NCBI RefSeq assembly: GCF_001718315.1
Contig: NZ_CP013363.1
Coordinates: forward strand, 2,542,001-2,606,000
Origin: Burkholderia diffusa
GTDB taxonomy: Bacteria > Pseudomonadota > Gammaproteobacteria > Burkholderiales > Burkholderiaceae
Direction: 5' to 3'
DNA: 64,000 bases
Shown here: piece by piece, positions 1 to 8,662 of the stretch
How the letters are laid out: each line of letters starts with the position of its first letter
How positions within the stretch are numbered: the stretch's first letter is position 1
Position numbers and translations under genes: made by a program
The notes under the pieces: model-generated
What the model saw: the letters and a program-made list of their open reading frames with translations, nothing else
The model's database searches: none
Told to the model about the DNA's origin: nothing

Positions 1-1053
1 ATGCGCGCTGTTCCACAGATACGAAGATTGCGCATAGACGGCCGTGCGCTTGGTCAGCAGATAGGTCGCGCGCAGCGTGGCCATCGTCGCGCGCGTGTCG
101 TGCGCGCTGTTGACGATCCGGTAACCCTCGCCGTCGACGATGAAATCGGGCTTCACCGCATACGACGCACCGAGGAAGAACAGGTCCGAATGCGCGCCCG
201 GCGCGGCCGGCGAGCCGGTCGACACGCGCCGCCCGATCCAGCCCGCGCCGATCCGCGCGCCGGCCGCCTGCGCATACGCGCTCACGTGCGTGCGCGCGTC
301 CTTGCCGCCGCTGCTGGTGAATGCGACCGGTGCGACGCCGTCGAAGAAGTTCGCGGCCGCGCCGGTGCCGCCGCGCTGCTCCTCGTACGATGCCGCCGCA
401 CCGAAATACGCGCTGTCGTACTTGAGCATCACCGACCAGTTGCGGCACTGGACGGCATCGCCCGGCACCTGCCCCGCGCACGTGCCCTGCCCCGGCGAAT
501 TGCCGGTGCCCGCGCCGTCGCGGCCGAACGAATACGCGGCGCCGAGCGTCACGCCGCGATACGTGCCGACGTAGGTCACCGCGTTGTCGGCGCGGCCGTT
601 CGGCACGTATGCGTCGAACGAGCCGAGCCCGTAGATGTCGGGGCCGATGATGTCCGCGCCCTGCAGCGCGAGATAGGTCATCGTGTACTGGCGGCCGAAC
701 GCGAGCGTGCCGAAGCCGCTCTTCAATCCGACGAATGCCTGCCGCCCGAACAGCCGGCCGCCCTGGCCGAGATCGCCGCCGCGCACGTTGAAACCGCTTT
801 CGAGCGTGAATACCGCCTGATAGCCGCCGCCGAGATCCTCCGTGCCGCGCAGGCCCCAGCGAGACGGCAGCTCGCCGGTCACGCCCGGCATGCGCACGAC
901 GTGGTCGCCGGCCGCGTTCGCGTGCGACACGAACTCGACGCCCGTATCGATGATGCCGTACAGCGTCACGCTGGACTGCGCGTGCGCGCCCGGCGCGGCA
1001 AGCGCGCAGCACGCGCCGGCGGCCAGCAGGCCGTTCCTAGTCTTCGTCTTCAT
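1..1053 (-). CDS. OmpC-type outer-membrane porin (3' end outside window)
   Basis: This is a trimeric general-diffusion porin of the Gram-negative porin family, cut by the window edge after about 351 codons (full length is usually about 360-390). It opens with a signal peptide (MKTKTRNGLLAAGACC..., cleavage after AHA) followed at once by QSSVTLYGIIDTGVEF, the first beta-strand typical of Burkholderia porins. The motifs WGLRGTEDLGGG and FGRQAFVGL follow within the first 120 residues. It lies 67 bp downstream of the aromatic-acid MFS gene on the same strand, so it may be co-transcribed and serve as the outer-membrane entry route for the same substrates. That role is inferred from position. The family call is secure, the substrate is not known. 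Confidence 0.93.
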   Translation of the reverse strand, partial: MKTKTRNGLLAAGACCALAAPGAHAQSSVTLYGIIDTGVEFVSHANAAGDHVVRMPGVTGELPSRWGLRGTEDLGGGYQAVFTLESGFNVRGGDLGQGGRLFGRQAFVGLKSGFGTLAFGRQYTMTYLALQGADIIGPDIYGLGSFDAYVPNGRADNAVTYVGTYRGVTLGAAYSFGRDGAGTGNSPGQGTCAGQVPGDAVQCRNWSVMLKYDSAYFGAAASYEEQRGGTGAAANFFDGVAPVAFTSSGGKDARTHVSAYAQAAGARIGAGWIGRRVSTGSPAAPGAHSDLFFLGASYAVKPDFIVDGEGYRIVNSAHDTRATMATLRATYLLTKRTAVYAQSSYLWNSAH

Positions 1054-1120
1054 TTCGTTGCGTCTCCAGACCGTGATGAGTTGCGCGCTCTGACGGCGCG
1101 CATTGAAAAAACGAAACGTT

Positions 1121-2326
1121 TCAGTCGCCGGCTTGCGGGCGGCGAATCAGCACGAATGCAGCGAAGGCCGCGACGAGCGTGACGGGGATGCTCGCGCCGA
1201 TCACGACGGGCGCGCTGCGGCCCGCGGCCAGCAGCGTCGCGGCCGCGAGCGGCCCGACGACGGAGCCGAGCCGGCCGACCGCCACCGCCGCGCCGACGCC
1301 GGTGCCGCGCATCGCCGTGGGGTAATAGATCGCCGCGAGCGCATACAGCACCGACTGACCGCCGACCACGAACATCCCGGCCGCGAACGCGGCCGCCGCG
1401 AGCGACGCGAAGCCGGGTGCGGCCGCGAGCGCGGCGAGCGACAGCACGATCCCGACATACATGCCGCCGACCACGCGCGACGCGCGCATCCGGTCGAGCG
1501 CCGCGCCGATGCCGAGCGCGCCGAGGCCCGCGCCGACGTTGAATGCGATCTGCACGAGGCCGACATGCGCGCGATCGAGCCCGCGCGAGGCCATCAGCGA
1601 CGGCAGCCAGTTCAGCAGGAAGTAGAGGACGATCAGCGTGCAGAAGTAGCTGACCCACAGCGCGACGGTCGACGTCGTGCGGCCGTCGCCGAACAACGTG
1701 CGCGCGACGCTCGTGCGCGCGGCCGGCGTGCCGGCGACGTCGAGGTACGCGCGCGATTCCGGCAGGAACCACGCCAGCAGCGGCACGAGCAGCAGCGGGC
1801 CCAGGCCGCCGACGTAGAAGATGTGCCGCCATTCGGTGTCGCCGGCGAGCAGCACGCCGATCACCGACGCGATCACGCCGCCGAACGGGATACCGCAATA
1901 CATCGTGGCCACCGCGCTGCTGCGCGAGCGTGGCTCGACCGCTTCGGACGACAGCGCGATCAGGTTCGGCATCGCGCCGCCGAGGCCGATGCCGGTCAGC
2001 ACGCGCACGACGACGAGCATCGCGAAGGTCGATACCTGCGCAGTGGCGAGCGACAGCAGCCCGAACAGCACGGCCGACGCGATCAGCACGCGCTTGCGGC
2101 CGATCCGGTCGGCGAGCCGCCCGCCGAGCATCGCGCCCGGCAGCAGCCCGAAGGTGCCCGCGCTGAACGCGATGCCCATCTGCGATACGGAAAGCCCGAA
2201 TTCGCGCGCCATGCGCGGCGCGGCGACGCCGACCGACTGCAGGTCGAGCCCTTCGAGAAGTGCGATCGCGAAACACAGCGCGAGCGTGGTCGCGACCGTC
2301 GGTTTTTCGGCAACGTAAGTGTTCAT
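1121..2326 (-). CDS. MFS transporter, aromatic acid:H+ symporter type (probable hydroxycinnamate uptake)
   Basis: This 401-residue protein is an MFS carrier resembling the aromatic acid:H+ symporter (AAHS) and MhpT groups. It has about 12 hydrophobic segments, the early motif LLEGLDLQSVG near residues 24-34, and the loop 2-3 signature GGRLADRIGRKR around residues 68-79 that MFS proteins use for gating. The C-terminal half has a conserved GTGVGAAVAVGRLGS stretch. It is placed 229 bp downstream of feruloyl-CoA synthase on the same strand. Its upstream region carries a copy of the inverted repeat found in front of the hydratase-lyase operon, so ferulate or p-coumarate is the likely cargo. The family is clear; the substrate is inferred from context and operator. 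Confidence 0.9.
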   Translation of the reverse strand: MNTYVAEKPTVATTLALCFAIALLEGLDLQSVGVAAPRMAREFGLSVSQMGIAFSAGTFGLLPGAMLGGRLADRIGRKRVLIASAVLFGLLSLATAQVSTFAMLVVVRVLTGIGLGGAMPNLIALSSEAVEPRSRSSAVATMYCGIPFGGVIASVIGVLLAGDTEWRHIFYVGGLGPLLLVPLLAWFLPESRAYLDVAGTPAARTSVARTLFGDGRTTSTVALWVSYFCTLIVLYFLLNWLPSLMASRGLDRAHVGLVQIAFNVGAGLGALGIGAALDRMRASRVVGGMYVGIVLSLAALAAAPGFASLAAAAFAAGMFVVGGQSVLYALAAIYYPTAMRGTGVGAAVAVGRLGSVVGPLAAATLLAAGRSAPVVIGASIPVTLVAAFAAFVLIRRPQAGD

Positions 2327-2438
2327 CGTGTCTCCAGTCCCATGTCTTGTAGTCGATCGGCCCGGCGACGACCGGCGCGCGCCGCCGCGGGCCCACTGGC
2401 GGATCGGCGCGCGATATGTCGTCCGAACGGTCGCCTTT

Positions 2439-2453
2439 ATCAGGCAGCCTGAT
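2439..2453 (-). promoter_or_regulatory. Probable MarR-type operator upstream of the MFS gene
   Basis: ATCAGG (2439-2444), three bases CAG, then CCTGAT (2448-2453) form a perfect inverted repeat with the core and spacing of the longer repeat at 6869-6889 upstream of the hydratase-lyase gene. It lies about 113 bp before the MFS start codon. The recurrence of one palindrome in front of two functionally linked units supports a shared regulator, most simply the MarR protein at 7032-7535. No binding data exist here. Confidence 0.7.
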
Positions 2454-2555
2454 TCACGAGCCGCAAGGGTGCCCGCCGGTCACATGGCCGGCCGGTCGTC
2501 ATGCGAGCCTGTCATTGCTTGAAACTGCCCGTGCCCGCTCGGGCGTGTCCGCCAC

Positions 2556-4469
2556 TTACGCGTAAATCACGTCTGGATCGCGCCGCGCCGGATCGTACAG
2601 CGCGTCGATCGTCGCCGCGCGGTGCTTCTGCACGGCCGCCTGGTTCAACGAGCCCTTGTCGGTCACTTCGCCCAGATCGAGCGACGGCGGCGTGTCAATC
2701 AACCGGATGCGCGCGACGAACGTCGATCCGCCGCTTGCATGCCGGTTCAGCACGGCAAGCCACGACGCGAATGCCGCGCGCACGGCCGGCGCGCGCAGCA
2801 CGTCGGAAACCGATGCATCAGCCGCGAGTCCCGCCAGCGCACGACACGCTTCGATACGCGGAAACACCAGCAAGCCGATGTCGTCGCGATTGATCCCGGT
2901 GACGACCACGTCCTGCACGTACGGCGCGCCGCTCGACACCGCGTTCGCGCGCAACGGCCCGACGCTGACGAACGTGCCGCTGCTCAGCTTGAAATCCTCG
3001 GTCAGCCGCCCGTCGAACAGCAGCCCGAGATCCGGCCGCTCCGGATCGGCGAAGACCCCCGCGTCGCCGCTGCGGTAATAACCTTCGTCGTCGAACACGT
3101 CGCGCGGATCGACGTCCGCGTGCCAGTAGCCGCGCATCACGTTCGGCCCCTTGAAGCGCAGTTCGTGCTTGCCGCCGCACGGCACGAGCTTCGCGTCGCA
3201 GCCCGGCGCCGGCAGGCCGATGTAGCCGGCGCGCATCAGCGGCCCGGTCGTGAACAGGCACGACGGCGACGCCTCCGTCATCCCGAGACCGGCCATGATG
3301 CGGATGCGCTCGCCGCAATGTGCTTCGGTCACGCGATCGAGCCGATCCCACGCGGCCTGCGACAGCCCCGCGCCGCCGAAGAAATACAGCTTCACGCGCG
3401 AGAAGAACGTGTCGCGCAGCACGGCATCGCGTTCGAGTGCGGCGGTCAGCTCTTCCCAGCCCTTCGGCACGTTGAAGTAGATCGTCGGCGCGATCTCGCG
3501 CAGGTTGCGCACGGTTTCGTCGAAGCGGCCCGGCACCGGGCGGCCGTCGTCGATGTACAGCGTGCCGCCGTTGTACAACGCGATGCCGAGGTTGTGACTG
3601 CCGCCGAACGTGTGATTCCACGGCAGCCAGTCGACCAGCACCGGCGGTTCGCGCGTCAGCTCGGGCATCGTCTGACGCAGCATCTGCTGGTTGCTGCACA
3701 GCATTCGATGCGTGGTCGGTACGGCCTTCGGCAGTTTCGTCGACCCCGACGTGAAGAGGATCTTCGCCAGATGGTCGGGGCCAATCGCTTCATGGATCGC
3801 ATCGATCGTGCGCGGGACGGTCGCGAGCAGGTGCGACAGCGGCACGATGCGGCACGACGCGTCGCCATCGGCATCCGCATCGGCATCGTTCGCGACGATC
3901 AGCGCCGCATCGGCAGGCAGCGCCGCGTCGAGCGCTCGCGCAAACGGCGCACGCTCGGCGACGAACACCGCGCCCGGCCGCAGCACGCGGAGCGTGTGAC
4001 GCAGCTTGCCGTAATCGGTCGACACCAGCGAATACGCGGGCGAGATCGGCGCGTACGGCACGCCGGCCAGCATCGCCGCGAACATCAGCTGCAGATGCTC
4101 GAGATCGTTGCCGGACAGCACCGCGAGCGGCCGCTCGACCGACAGCCCGAGATCGACGAGGCCCTGGCCGAGCGCGCGGGCGCGTTCGAGCATCCGCGCG
4201 TAAGTGATCTCGATCCAGCGGCCGTCGGCGCCGCGCCGCGCGGCGAGCACGCGGTCGGGATGCGCGCGTGCACCGCGCACGAGACAGTCGGTCAGGCGCG
4301 TCGGGTAGTCGCCGAGCGGTTCGCGCGAGCGCAGGTACCACGTGCCGTTTTCCGCGCGGCGAATCTCGGCCGAGCCGACCGCGACGGCTGCCGCGCGATA
4401 GCGCACGCCGTCCGTGTCGTTCGCCGGGCCGCTCGCGGGCGTCGCAACATTCATCGTCGGCTCGCTCAT
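2556..4469 (-). CDS. fcs: Feruloyl-CoA synthase
   Basis: This 637-residue adenylate-forming enzyme activates ferulate (and usually p-coumarate and caffeate) to the CoA thioester with ATP, the first step of CoA-dependent non-beta-oxidative hydroxycinnamate breakdown. The AMP-binding P-loop LFTSGSTKLPKAVP lies around residues 238-251. Further ANL-family motifs are YFFGGAGLS and GLGMTEASP, and GYYRSGDAG with LLFDGRLTEDFKLSSG in the C-terminal third. The divergent hinge region (DGRLTEDFKL) and the length match Fcs proteins rather than general acyl-CoA ligases. The ATG overlaps the vanillin dehydrogenase stop codon by 4 bp (ATGA), which fixes the start and suggests translational coupling. It is the last gene of the ech-vdh-fcs operon. 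Confidence 0.95.
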   Translation of the reverse strand: MSEPTMNVATPASGPANDTDGVRYRAAAVAVGSAEIRRAENGTWYLRSREPLGDYPTRLTDCLVRGARAHPDRVLAARRGADGRWIEITYARMLERARALGQGLVDLGLSVERPLAVLSGNDLEHLQLMFAAMLAGVPYAPISPAYSLVSTDYGKLRHTLRVLRPGAVFVAERAPFARALDAALPADAALIVANDADADADGDASCRIVPLSHLLATVPRTIDAIHEAIGPDHLAKILFTSGSTKLPKAVPTTHRMLCSNQQMLRQTMPELTREPPVLVDWLPWNHTFGGSHNLGIALYNGGTLYIDDGRPVPGRFDETVRNLREIAPTIYFNVPKGWEELTAALERDAVLRDTFFSRVKLYFFGGAGLSQAAWDRLDRVTEAHCGERIRIMAGLGMTEASPSCLFTTGPLMRAGYIGLPAPGCDAKLVPCGGKHELRFKGPNVMRGYWHADVDPRDVFDDEGYYRSGDAGVFADPERPDLGLLFDGRLTEDFKLSSGTFVSVGPLRANAVSSGAPYVQDVVVTGINRDDIGLLVFPRIEACRALAGLAADASVSDVLRAPAVRAAFASWLAVLNRHASGGSTFVARIRLIDTPPSLDLGEVTDKGSLNQAAVQKHRAATIDALYDPARRDPDVIYA

Positions 4470-5914
4470 ATCGGATAGTGACGCGGCGTGGTCTGCACGG
4501 TGATCCAGCGCAGCTCGGTGAACTCGGCGATCGATGCGCGGCTGCCGAAGCGGCCGTAGCCGCTCGCCTTCGTGCCGCCGAACGGCATCTGCGCCTCGTC
4601 GTGCACGGTCGGCCCGTTGACGTGGCAGATCCCCGATTCGATCCGGCGCGCGAGCGCCATCGCGCGAGCGATGTCGCGGCTGAACACGCTCGCCGACAGC
4701 CCGAACTCGCTGTCGTTCGCGAGCGCAACCGCTTCGTCGTCGCTGTCCGCACGCAGGATCGCGACCACCGGCGCGAACGATTCCTCGCGATAAAGCCGCA
4801 TGTCGCGCGTGACGCCGTCGACGATCGCGGGCTGCATCGTCGCGCCGTCGATCCGGCAGCCGAGCGGCAGGCGCGCGCCGTGCGAACGCGCATCCTCGAC
4901 GAGCGACGCGGCGCGCGCGGCCGCGGCCGCATCGACCATCGTGCCGAGCGCATGGCCCGCCAGCGGATCGCCGGCGACCAGCGTGCGCGCCTTGTCGGTC
5001 AGCCGTTCGACGAGCGCATCGGCGATCGGCCGTGCGGCGATCACGCGCTCGGTCGACATGCAGATCTGCCCCTGGTTGAAGAATGCGCCGAACGCGATGG
5101 CATCGACGGCCGCGTCGAGATCGGCATCGTCGAGCACGAGCACCGGCGCCTTGCCGCCGAGTTCGAGCAGCACGGGTTTCAGGTGCGCGGCCGCATGGCG
5201 CGCGATGATGCGCCCGACGTGCGTGGACCCGGTGAAGTTGATCCGCTTCACGTGCGGATGCGCGATCAGCCGCTCGACGAGCTCGGGCGCATCGGCCGCC
5301 GCATGCGTGATCACGTTGACGACGCCCGCGCCGAGCCCGGCCTCCTCGAGCACCGCGCCGATCAGCGTGTGCACGCCCGGGCACGCTTCGGATGCCTTCA
5401 GCACGACCGTGTTGCCGCATGCGAGCGGCATCGCCAGCGCGCGCGTGCCGAGGATCACCGGCGCGTTCCACGGTGCGATGCCGAGCACGACGCCGCACGG
5501 CACGCGCATCGCGAGCGCGAGATTGCCCGGCACGTCGGACGGAATCACGTCGCCGTCGATCTGCGTCGTCATCGACGCGGCCTCGCGCAGCATGTTCGCC
5601 GCGAGCGTCACGTTGAAGCCGAGCCAGCCGGGCGTCGCACCCGTTTCGGCGACGCCGGCCGCGATGAACGCGTCGATGCGCGCGTCCATCAGATCGGCCG
5701 CCTTCAGCAACCGGCGGCGCCGTTCGGTCGGCGCGAGCGCCGCCCACGCGGGGAACGCGCGATGCGCGGCTTCGACCGCCGCGTCGGCGTCGGCCGCGCC
5801 GGCCGCCGGCGCGCGCGACGCGAGCGCGCCCGTCGCGGGGTTGAATCGGTCGAAGGTTCGTCCGTCGCGGGCGGTGCACCACTCGCCGGCGATCAGCATC
5901 CGTCTGTCGGTCAT
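4466..5914 (-). CDS. vdh: Vanillin dehydrogenase (NAD(P)-dependent aldehyde dehydrogenase)
   Basis: This 482-residue aldehyde dehydrogenase would oxidise vanillin or 4-hydroxybenzaldehyde, released by the hydratase-lyase, to vanillate or 4-hydroxybenzoate. The family's catalytic set is visible: Asn150 in IAPWNAPV, Glu251 in LLELGGKAP and the nucleophile Cys285 in GQICMSTER. The Rossmann-fold motif FTGSTHVG is near residue 227. The C-terminus has MPFGGTKASGYGRFG and the late signature EFTELRWITVQ seen in Vdh and salicylaldehyde dehydrogenases. It lies 46 bp downstream of the hydratase-lyase gene and overlaps fcs by 4 bp. Sequence alone would also allow salicylaldehyde dehydrogenase; the operon decides for vanillin. 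Confidence 0.93.
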   Translation of the reverse strand: MTDRRMLIAGEWCTARDGRTFDRFNPATGALASRAPAAGAADADAAVEAAHRAFPAWAALAPTERRRRLLKAADLMDARIDAFIAAGVAETGATPGWLGFNVTLAANMLREAASMTTQIDGDVIPSDVPGNLALAMRVPCGVVLGIAPWNAPVILGTRALAMPLACGNTVVLKASEACPGVHTLIGAVLEEAGLGAGVVNVITHAAADAPELVERLIAHPHVKRINFTGSTHVGRIIARHAAAHLKPVLLELGGKAPVLVLDDADLDAAVDAIAFGAFFNQGQICMSTERVIAARPIADALVERLTDKARTLVAGDPLAGHALGTMVDAAAAARAASLVEDARSHGARLPLGCRIDGATMQPAIVDGVTRDMRLYREESFAPVVAILRADSDDEAVALANDSEFGLSASVFSRDIARAMALARRIESGICHVNGPTVHDEAQMPFGGTKASGYGRFGSRASIAEFTELRWITVQTTPRHYPI

Positions 5915-5960
5915 GTCGTCTCCTGCCTTGCCTGTCTCTGTCGGTTGCGCGGCGCTTGTA

Positions 5961-6791
5961 TCAGCGCTTGTATGCCTGCAGGCCCGGCTTGATCGTCTTG
6001 TCGTCGAGGAACTGCTTCAGCCCCTGCTCGCGGCCGCGCTCCGGATCGCGAAGTTGCGCCTGGTCGAGCTTCGCATACAGGTAATCCTCGCACTGCTCCC
6101 ACGTCAGCTCGCGCGAACGCTTGAAACCGTGCTTCGCCGCGCGCAGCACGACCGGGTTCTTGTCCATCAGCCGCGCGGCGAGCGCGATCGTCGCGTCGCG
6201 CAGGCCGGCCAGCGGCACGCTGCTGTTCACGAGGCCCATTTCAGCGGCCTCCACGCCGGTGAACGTATCGCCGGTCATGATGTAGTGCAGCGCGCGGCGA
6301 TGCCCGACCGTGTCGGCCATCGCCTTGCTGACGAGGTTGCCCGGCGGGATGCCCCAGTTGATTTCCGACAGCCCGAACACCGCTTCGTCCGCCGCGATCG
6401 CGAGATCGCACGCGACGAGCGGCGAGAATCCGCCGCCGAAGCACCAGCCGTTCACCATCGCGATGGTCGGCTTGTTGTACATCCGCAGGCGGCGCCATTG
6501 CCATTCCGATGCGTCGCGCCGCACCTTTTCCTGCAGCGCGTCGGAGCCGCCGTCGATTTCGCGGAAATATTCCTTCAGGTCCATGCCGGCCGTCCATGCG
6601 GCGCCCGCGCCAGTCAGCACCAGCACCTTCGCCTCGTCGTCGAACTCGACCGCGTCGAGTACCTCCAGCATCTCCCGGTTCAGCGTCGGGCTCATTGCAT
6701 TGCGCTTCTCGGGGCGGTTCAGCGTGACCCATGCGATGCCGGCCTCCACCTTCACTTCAACGGTCTGCCAGCGGTTGTCGTACTTGCTCAT
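5961..6791 (-). CDS. ech: p-Hydroxycinnamoyl-CoA hydratase/lyase (feruloyl-CoA to vanillin)
   Basis: This 276-residue crotonase-fold enzyme hydrates feruloyl-CoA and cleaves it to vanillin plus acetyl-CoA. The length equals that of the Pseudomonas fluorescens enzyme (HCHL), and the sequence carries its hallmark stretches: RPEKRNAMSPTLNREM, AWTAGMDLKEYFRE, NGWCFGGGFSPLVACDLA and GLSEINWGIPPGNLVSKAM. Ser123 and Glu143, the residues assigned to catalysis in HCHL, are both present at the same numbers. The start MSKYDNRW (6791) is preferred to an ATG 30 bp upstream because it matches the family N-terminus. It is the first gene of the ech-vdh-fcs operon and has a MarR-type palindrome about 80 bp upstream. 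Confidence 0.97.
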   Translation of the reverse strand: MSKYDNRWQTVEVKVEAGIAWVTLNRPEKRNAMSPTLNREMLEVLDAVEFDDEAKVLVLTGAGAAWTAGMDLKEYFREIDGGSDALQEKVRRDASEWQWRRLRMYNKPTIAMVNGWCFGGGFSPLVACDLAIAADEAVFGLSEINWGIPPGNLVSKAMADTVGHRRALHYIMTGDTFTGVEAAEMGLVNSSVPLAGLRDATIALAARLMDKNPVVLRAAKHGFKRSRELTWEQCEDYLYAKLDQAQLRDPERGREQGLKQFLDDKTIKPGLQAYKR

Positions 6792-6868
6792 GTCTGTTCC
6801 TGTCGTTCGTTCCTGTGCCAATCAGTGCATTTCGGTGCGCAGCATTCCTGCTGCGAACGGCTTCATTT

Positions 6869-6889
6869 AATATCAGGCTACCTGATATT
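6869..6889 (-). promoter_or_regulatory. MarR-type operator and promoter of the ech-vdh-fcs operon
   Basis: AATATCAGG (6869-6877), spacer CTA, CCTGATATT (6881-6889) form a perfect 9-bp-arm inverted repeat, the size expected for a MarR dimer. Reading leftward, TTGCTT and GATATT spaced by 17 bp make a plausible -35/-10 pair that brackets the palindrome, so binding would block RNA polymerase. A shorter copy of the same core lies at 2439-2453. The promoter assignment is inference from spacing. Confidence 0.8.
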
Positions 6890-6990
6890 GCAAGCAACAT
6901 GAGCGCCGGTGTAAACCCGGAGCGCAAAGCGGCGACAACGACGTAATCGGGGAACGGTCAGGCGACCGGCGAGCGGGCGGGAAAGCGAAC

Positions 6991-7009
6991 GCGGGCCGCA
7001 CGGGCCCGC
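6991..7009 (-). terminator. Possible weak terminator after the marR gene
   Basis: GCGGGCC (6991-6997), a five-base loop and GGCCCGC (7003-7009) form a GC-rich hairpin 23 bp past the marR stop codon. In the leftward transcript it is followed only by a short pyrimidine run (GCTTTCCC), so any intrinsic termination would be weak. Confidence 0.3.
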
Positions 7010-7031
7010 GCCGTAACGTTTCGGGAAGGAA

Positions 7032-7535
7032 TCAGCCGCGCAGGTTGCGCGAGAACAGTTCGAGCGCGCGCTGCACGTGCGCGGCGTCGTCGGCGGAGAT
7101 GTCGCCGAGCATTCGCGTCTCGAGCGGGCGCAGCACGGCTTCGCATTCACGCAGCATCGCCGCGCCTTCGTCGGTCAGCCTCAGCAGGATGATGCGGCCG
7201 TGCGAAGGGTCGGCTTCGCGCGTAACGAAACCGCGGGCGGCCATCACGCTCATCACCTCGTTCGCCGATTGCGGCGTGATCCACGAGCGCTCGGCCAGTT
7301 GCGCGTTCGACGACGCGCCGCGCGCCTCGAGCACCGACAGCGCCGTGTATTGCGCGAGCGTGATGCCGAGCGGTGCCAGTGCGTCGGTCATATGCCGGCG
7401 CAGCAGCCGGTCGAGACCGCCGATCACGTAGGTCAGGCGCTGCTGCACGCGCGCCTTCGGCTTGTCGCCCGTCGCGCGGGCGGCGTTCTTCGCGGCGTTT
7501 TTCGGGCTCGCGGGCTTGGTTGGTGCGGAACTCAT
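7032..7535 (-). CDS. MarR-family regulator of hydroxycinnamate catabolism
   Basis: This 167-residue winged-helix protein has a Lys/Ala-rich N-terminal tail (about 30 residues) followed by the MarR core. The recognition region reads ALAPLGITLAQYTALSVL, then AQLAERSWITPQSANEVMSVM near residues 80-100. The wing region RGFVTREADPSHGRIILLRLTDEG ends in the usual conserved Asp/Arg pattern. It stands immediately upstream of, and in the same direction as, the ech-vdh-fcs operon. Regulators of this family (HcaR, FerC) are derepressed by hydroxycinnamoyl-CoA thioesters, which is the likely mode here. Two matching palindromes, at 6869-6889 and 2439-2453, are its probable targets. The family is certain; the target is inferred. 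Confidence 0.92.
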   Translation of the reverse strand: MSSAPTKPASPKNAAKNAARATGDKPKARVQQRLTYVIGGLDRLLRRHMTDALAPLGITLAQYTALSVLEARGASSNAQLAERSWITPQSANEVMSVMAARGFVTREADPSHGRIILLRLTDEGAAMLRECEAVLRPLETRMLGDISADDAAHVQRALELFSRNLRG

Positions 7536-7711
7536 GGTGCGGGCGGGATGGGATTGCGGGCCATCTTACCAGCACGTCGGGAAACCCACGGGGTGTTCGG
7601 GCAAGCGGGACGGCCACCGTGTGCGCGCGCATGCGCGGCAAACCGCGCGCCTGAGCACCTGGCTCGGCGCGTCGGACGTATCCCGTGAGCGGAATGGAAT
7701 CCGATCCGCGG

Positions 7712-8611
7712 TCAGCCGCGCGGCGCTCCCGAGAATCGCGCGGTCGGCAATCCGGCATGCCGCGTCCGGGCGACGAATACGCCGCCGGCATGCGCATCGC
7801 TGGCCAGCGCGTCGTCGCTCAACCCGGCACGGGCGCTCGTCACATACAGCCGCCCTTCGCCGTCGAGCGTCACGCAGCTCGGCTGCGCGGTCGGCACGGC
7901 CACGCGATCCGTCTCGATGCCGTCGGGCCCGTAGCGCACCACGCGCGCACCGCCCCACTGCGCGTTCCACAGCCCGCCGTCGCGATCCATCGTCGAGCCG
8001 TCCGGGTCGCCGTGCGCATCGGTCAGCCGCGCGAACGGTCGCACGTTGGCCACGTCGCCGCCTGCGCGGTAATCGCAGACGAGAATCTCGCGCACCATCG
8101 AATCGCAGAAGGTCATCTTCGTGCCGTCCGGCGAGAACGCGATGCTGTTGGCGATCGCCGCCGCCGGCAACGCAAGCCGTTCGAGCGTGAGGTCCGGATT
8201 GAGCCGGTAGAAGCCGCCGACCGCGCGCGGCGGGTCGCCGCCTTCGTCCTTCATCCCGAACACAAACGCGCCGAACGGATCGCAGCGGCCGTCGTTCAGC
8301 CGCGTAGGCAGGTCGGGTTCGACGTCGACGATCCGCGTGAATTCCCCGCTGCGCAGATCGAAGAATGCGAGATGCGTCGCGAGCCCGACGAGCAGCACAT
8401 TCGGCTCGTGCGTCAGCGCGAAGCATGCGAGCCGTTCCGGCATCGGCCACTGCGCGAGGTCCGAGCCGTCCGCGCGGCAACGCCACAGCCGCGCGCCTTC
8501 GATGTCCGTCCAGTACAGCGCGTGCGTCGCGTCGCACCACGTCGCACCTTCGCCGAGCGTGTTGCGGCTGTCGACGAGCAGCGCCGCCGCGCCCGGTTGA
8601 ATCTGTTGCAT
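7712..8611 (-). CDS. araB: SMP-30/gluconolactonase-family lactonase (probable L-arabinono-1,4-lactonase)
   Basis: This 299-residue six-bladed beta-propeller protein of the SMP-30/LRE family would hydrolyse L-arabinono- (and D-galactono-) gamma-lactone to the open acid, the second step of the oxidative pentose pathway. Metal-site signatures are visible: LGEGATWCDATHALYWTDIEG near residues 18-38 (the Glu ligand), RLNDGRCDPFGAFVFG, and SIAFSPDGTKMTFCDS with the Asn/Asp ligands. It is the last gene of the seven-gene minus-strand operon that starts at the L-arabonate dehydratase gene, 51 bp after araH. The symbol follows Azospirillum usage and does not mean ribulokinase. Context gives the substrate; gluconolactonase would be the alternative. 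Confidence 0.88.
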   Translation of the reverse strand: MQQIQPGAAALLVDSRNTLGEGATWCDATHALYWTDIEGARLWRCRADGSDLAQWPMPERLACFALTHEPNVLLVGLATHLAFFDLRSGEFTRIVDVEPDLPTRLNDGRCDPFGAFVFGMKDEGGDPPRAVGGFYRLNPDLTLERLALPAAAIANSIAFSPDGTKMTFCDSMVREILVCDYRAGGDVANVRPFARLTDAHGDPDGSTMDRDGGLWNAQWGGARVVRYGPDGIETDRVAVPTAQPSCVTLDGEGRLYVTSARAGLSDDALASDAHAGGVFVARTRHAGLPTARFSGAPRG

Positions 8612-8662
8612 GCCGTCTCCCGATATCTGTCGCCTTCGCGGGCGGCCGCGCGTTCGCCAGGG

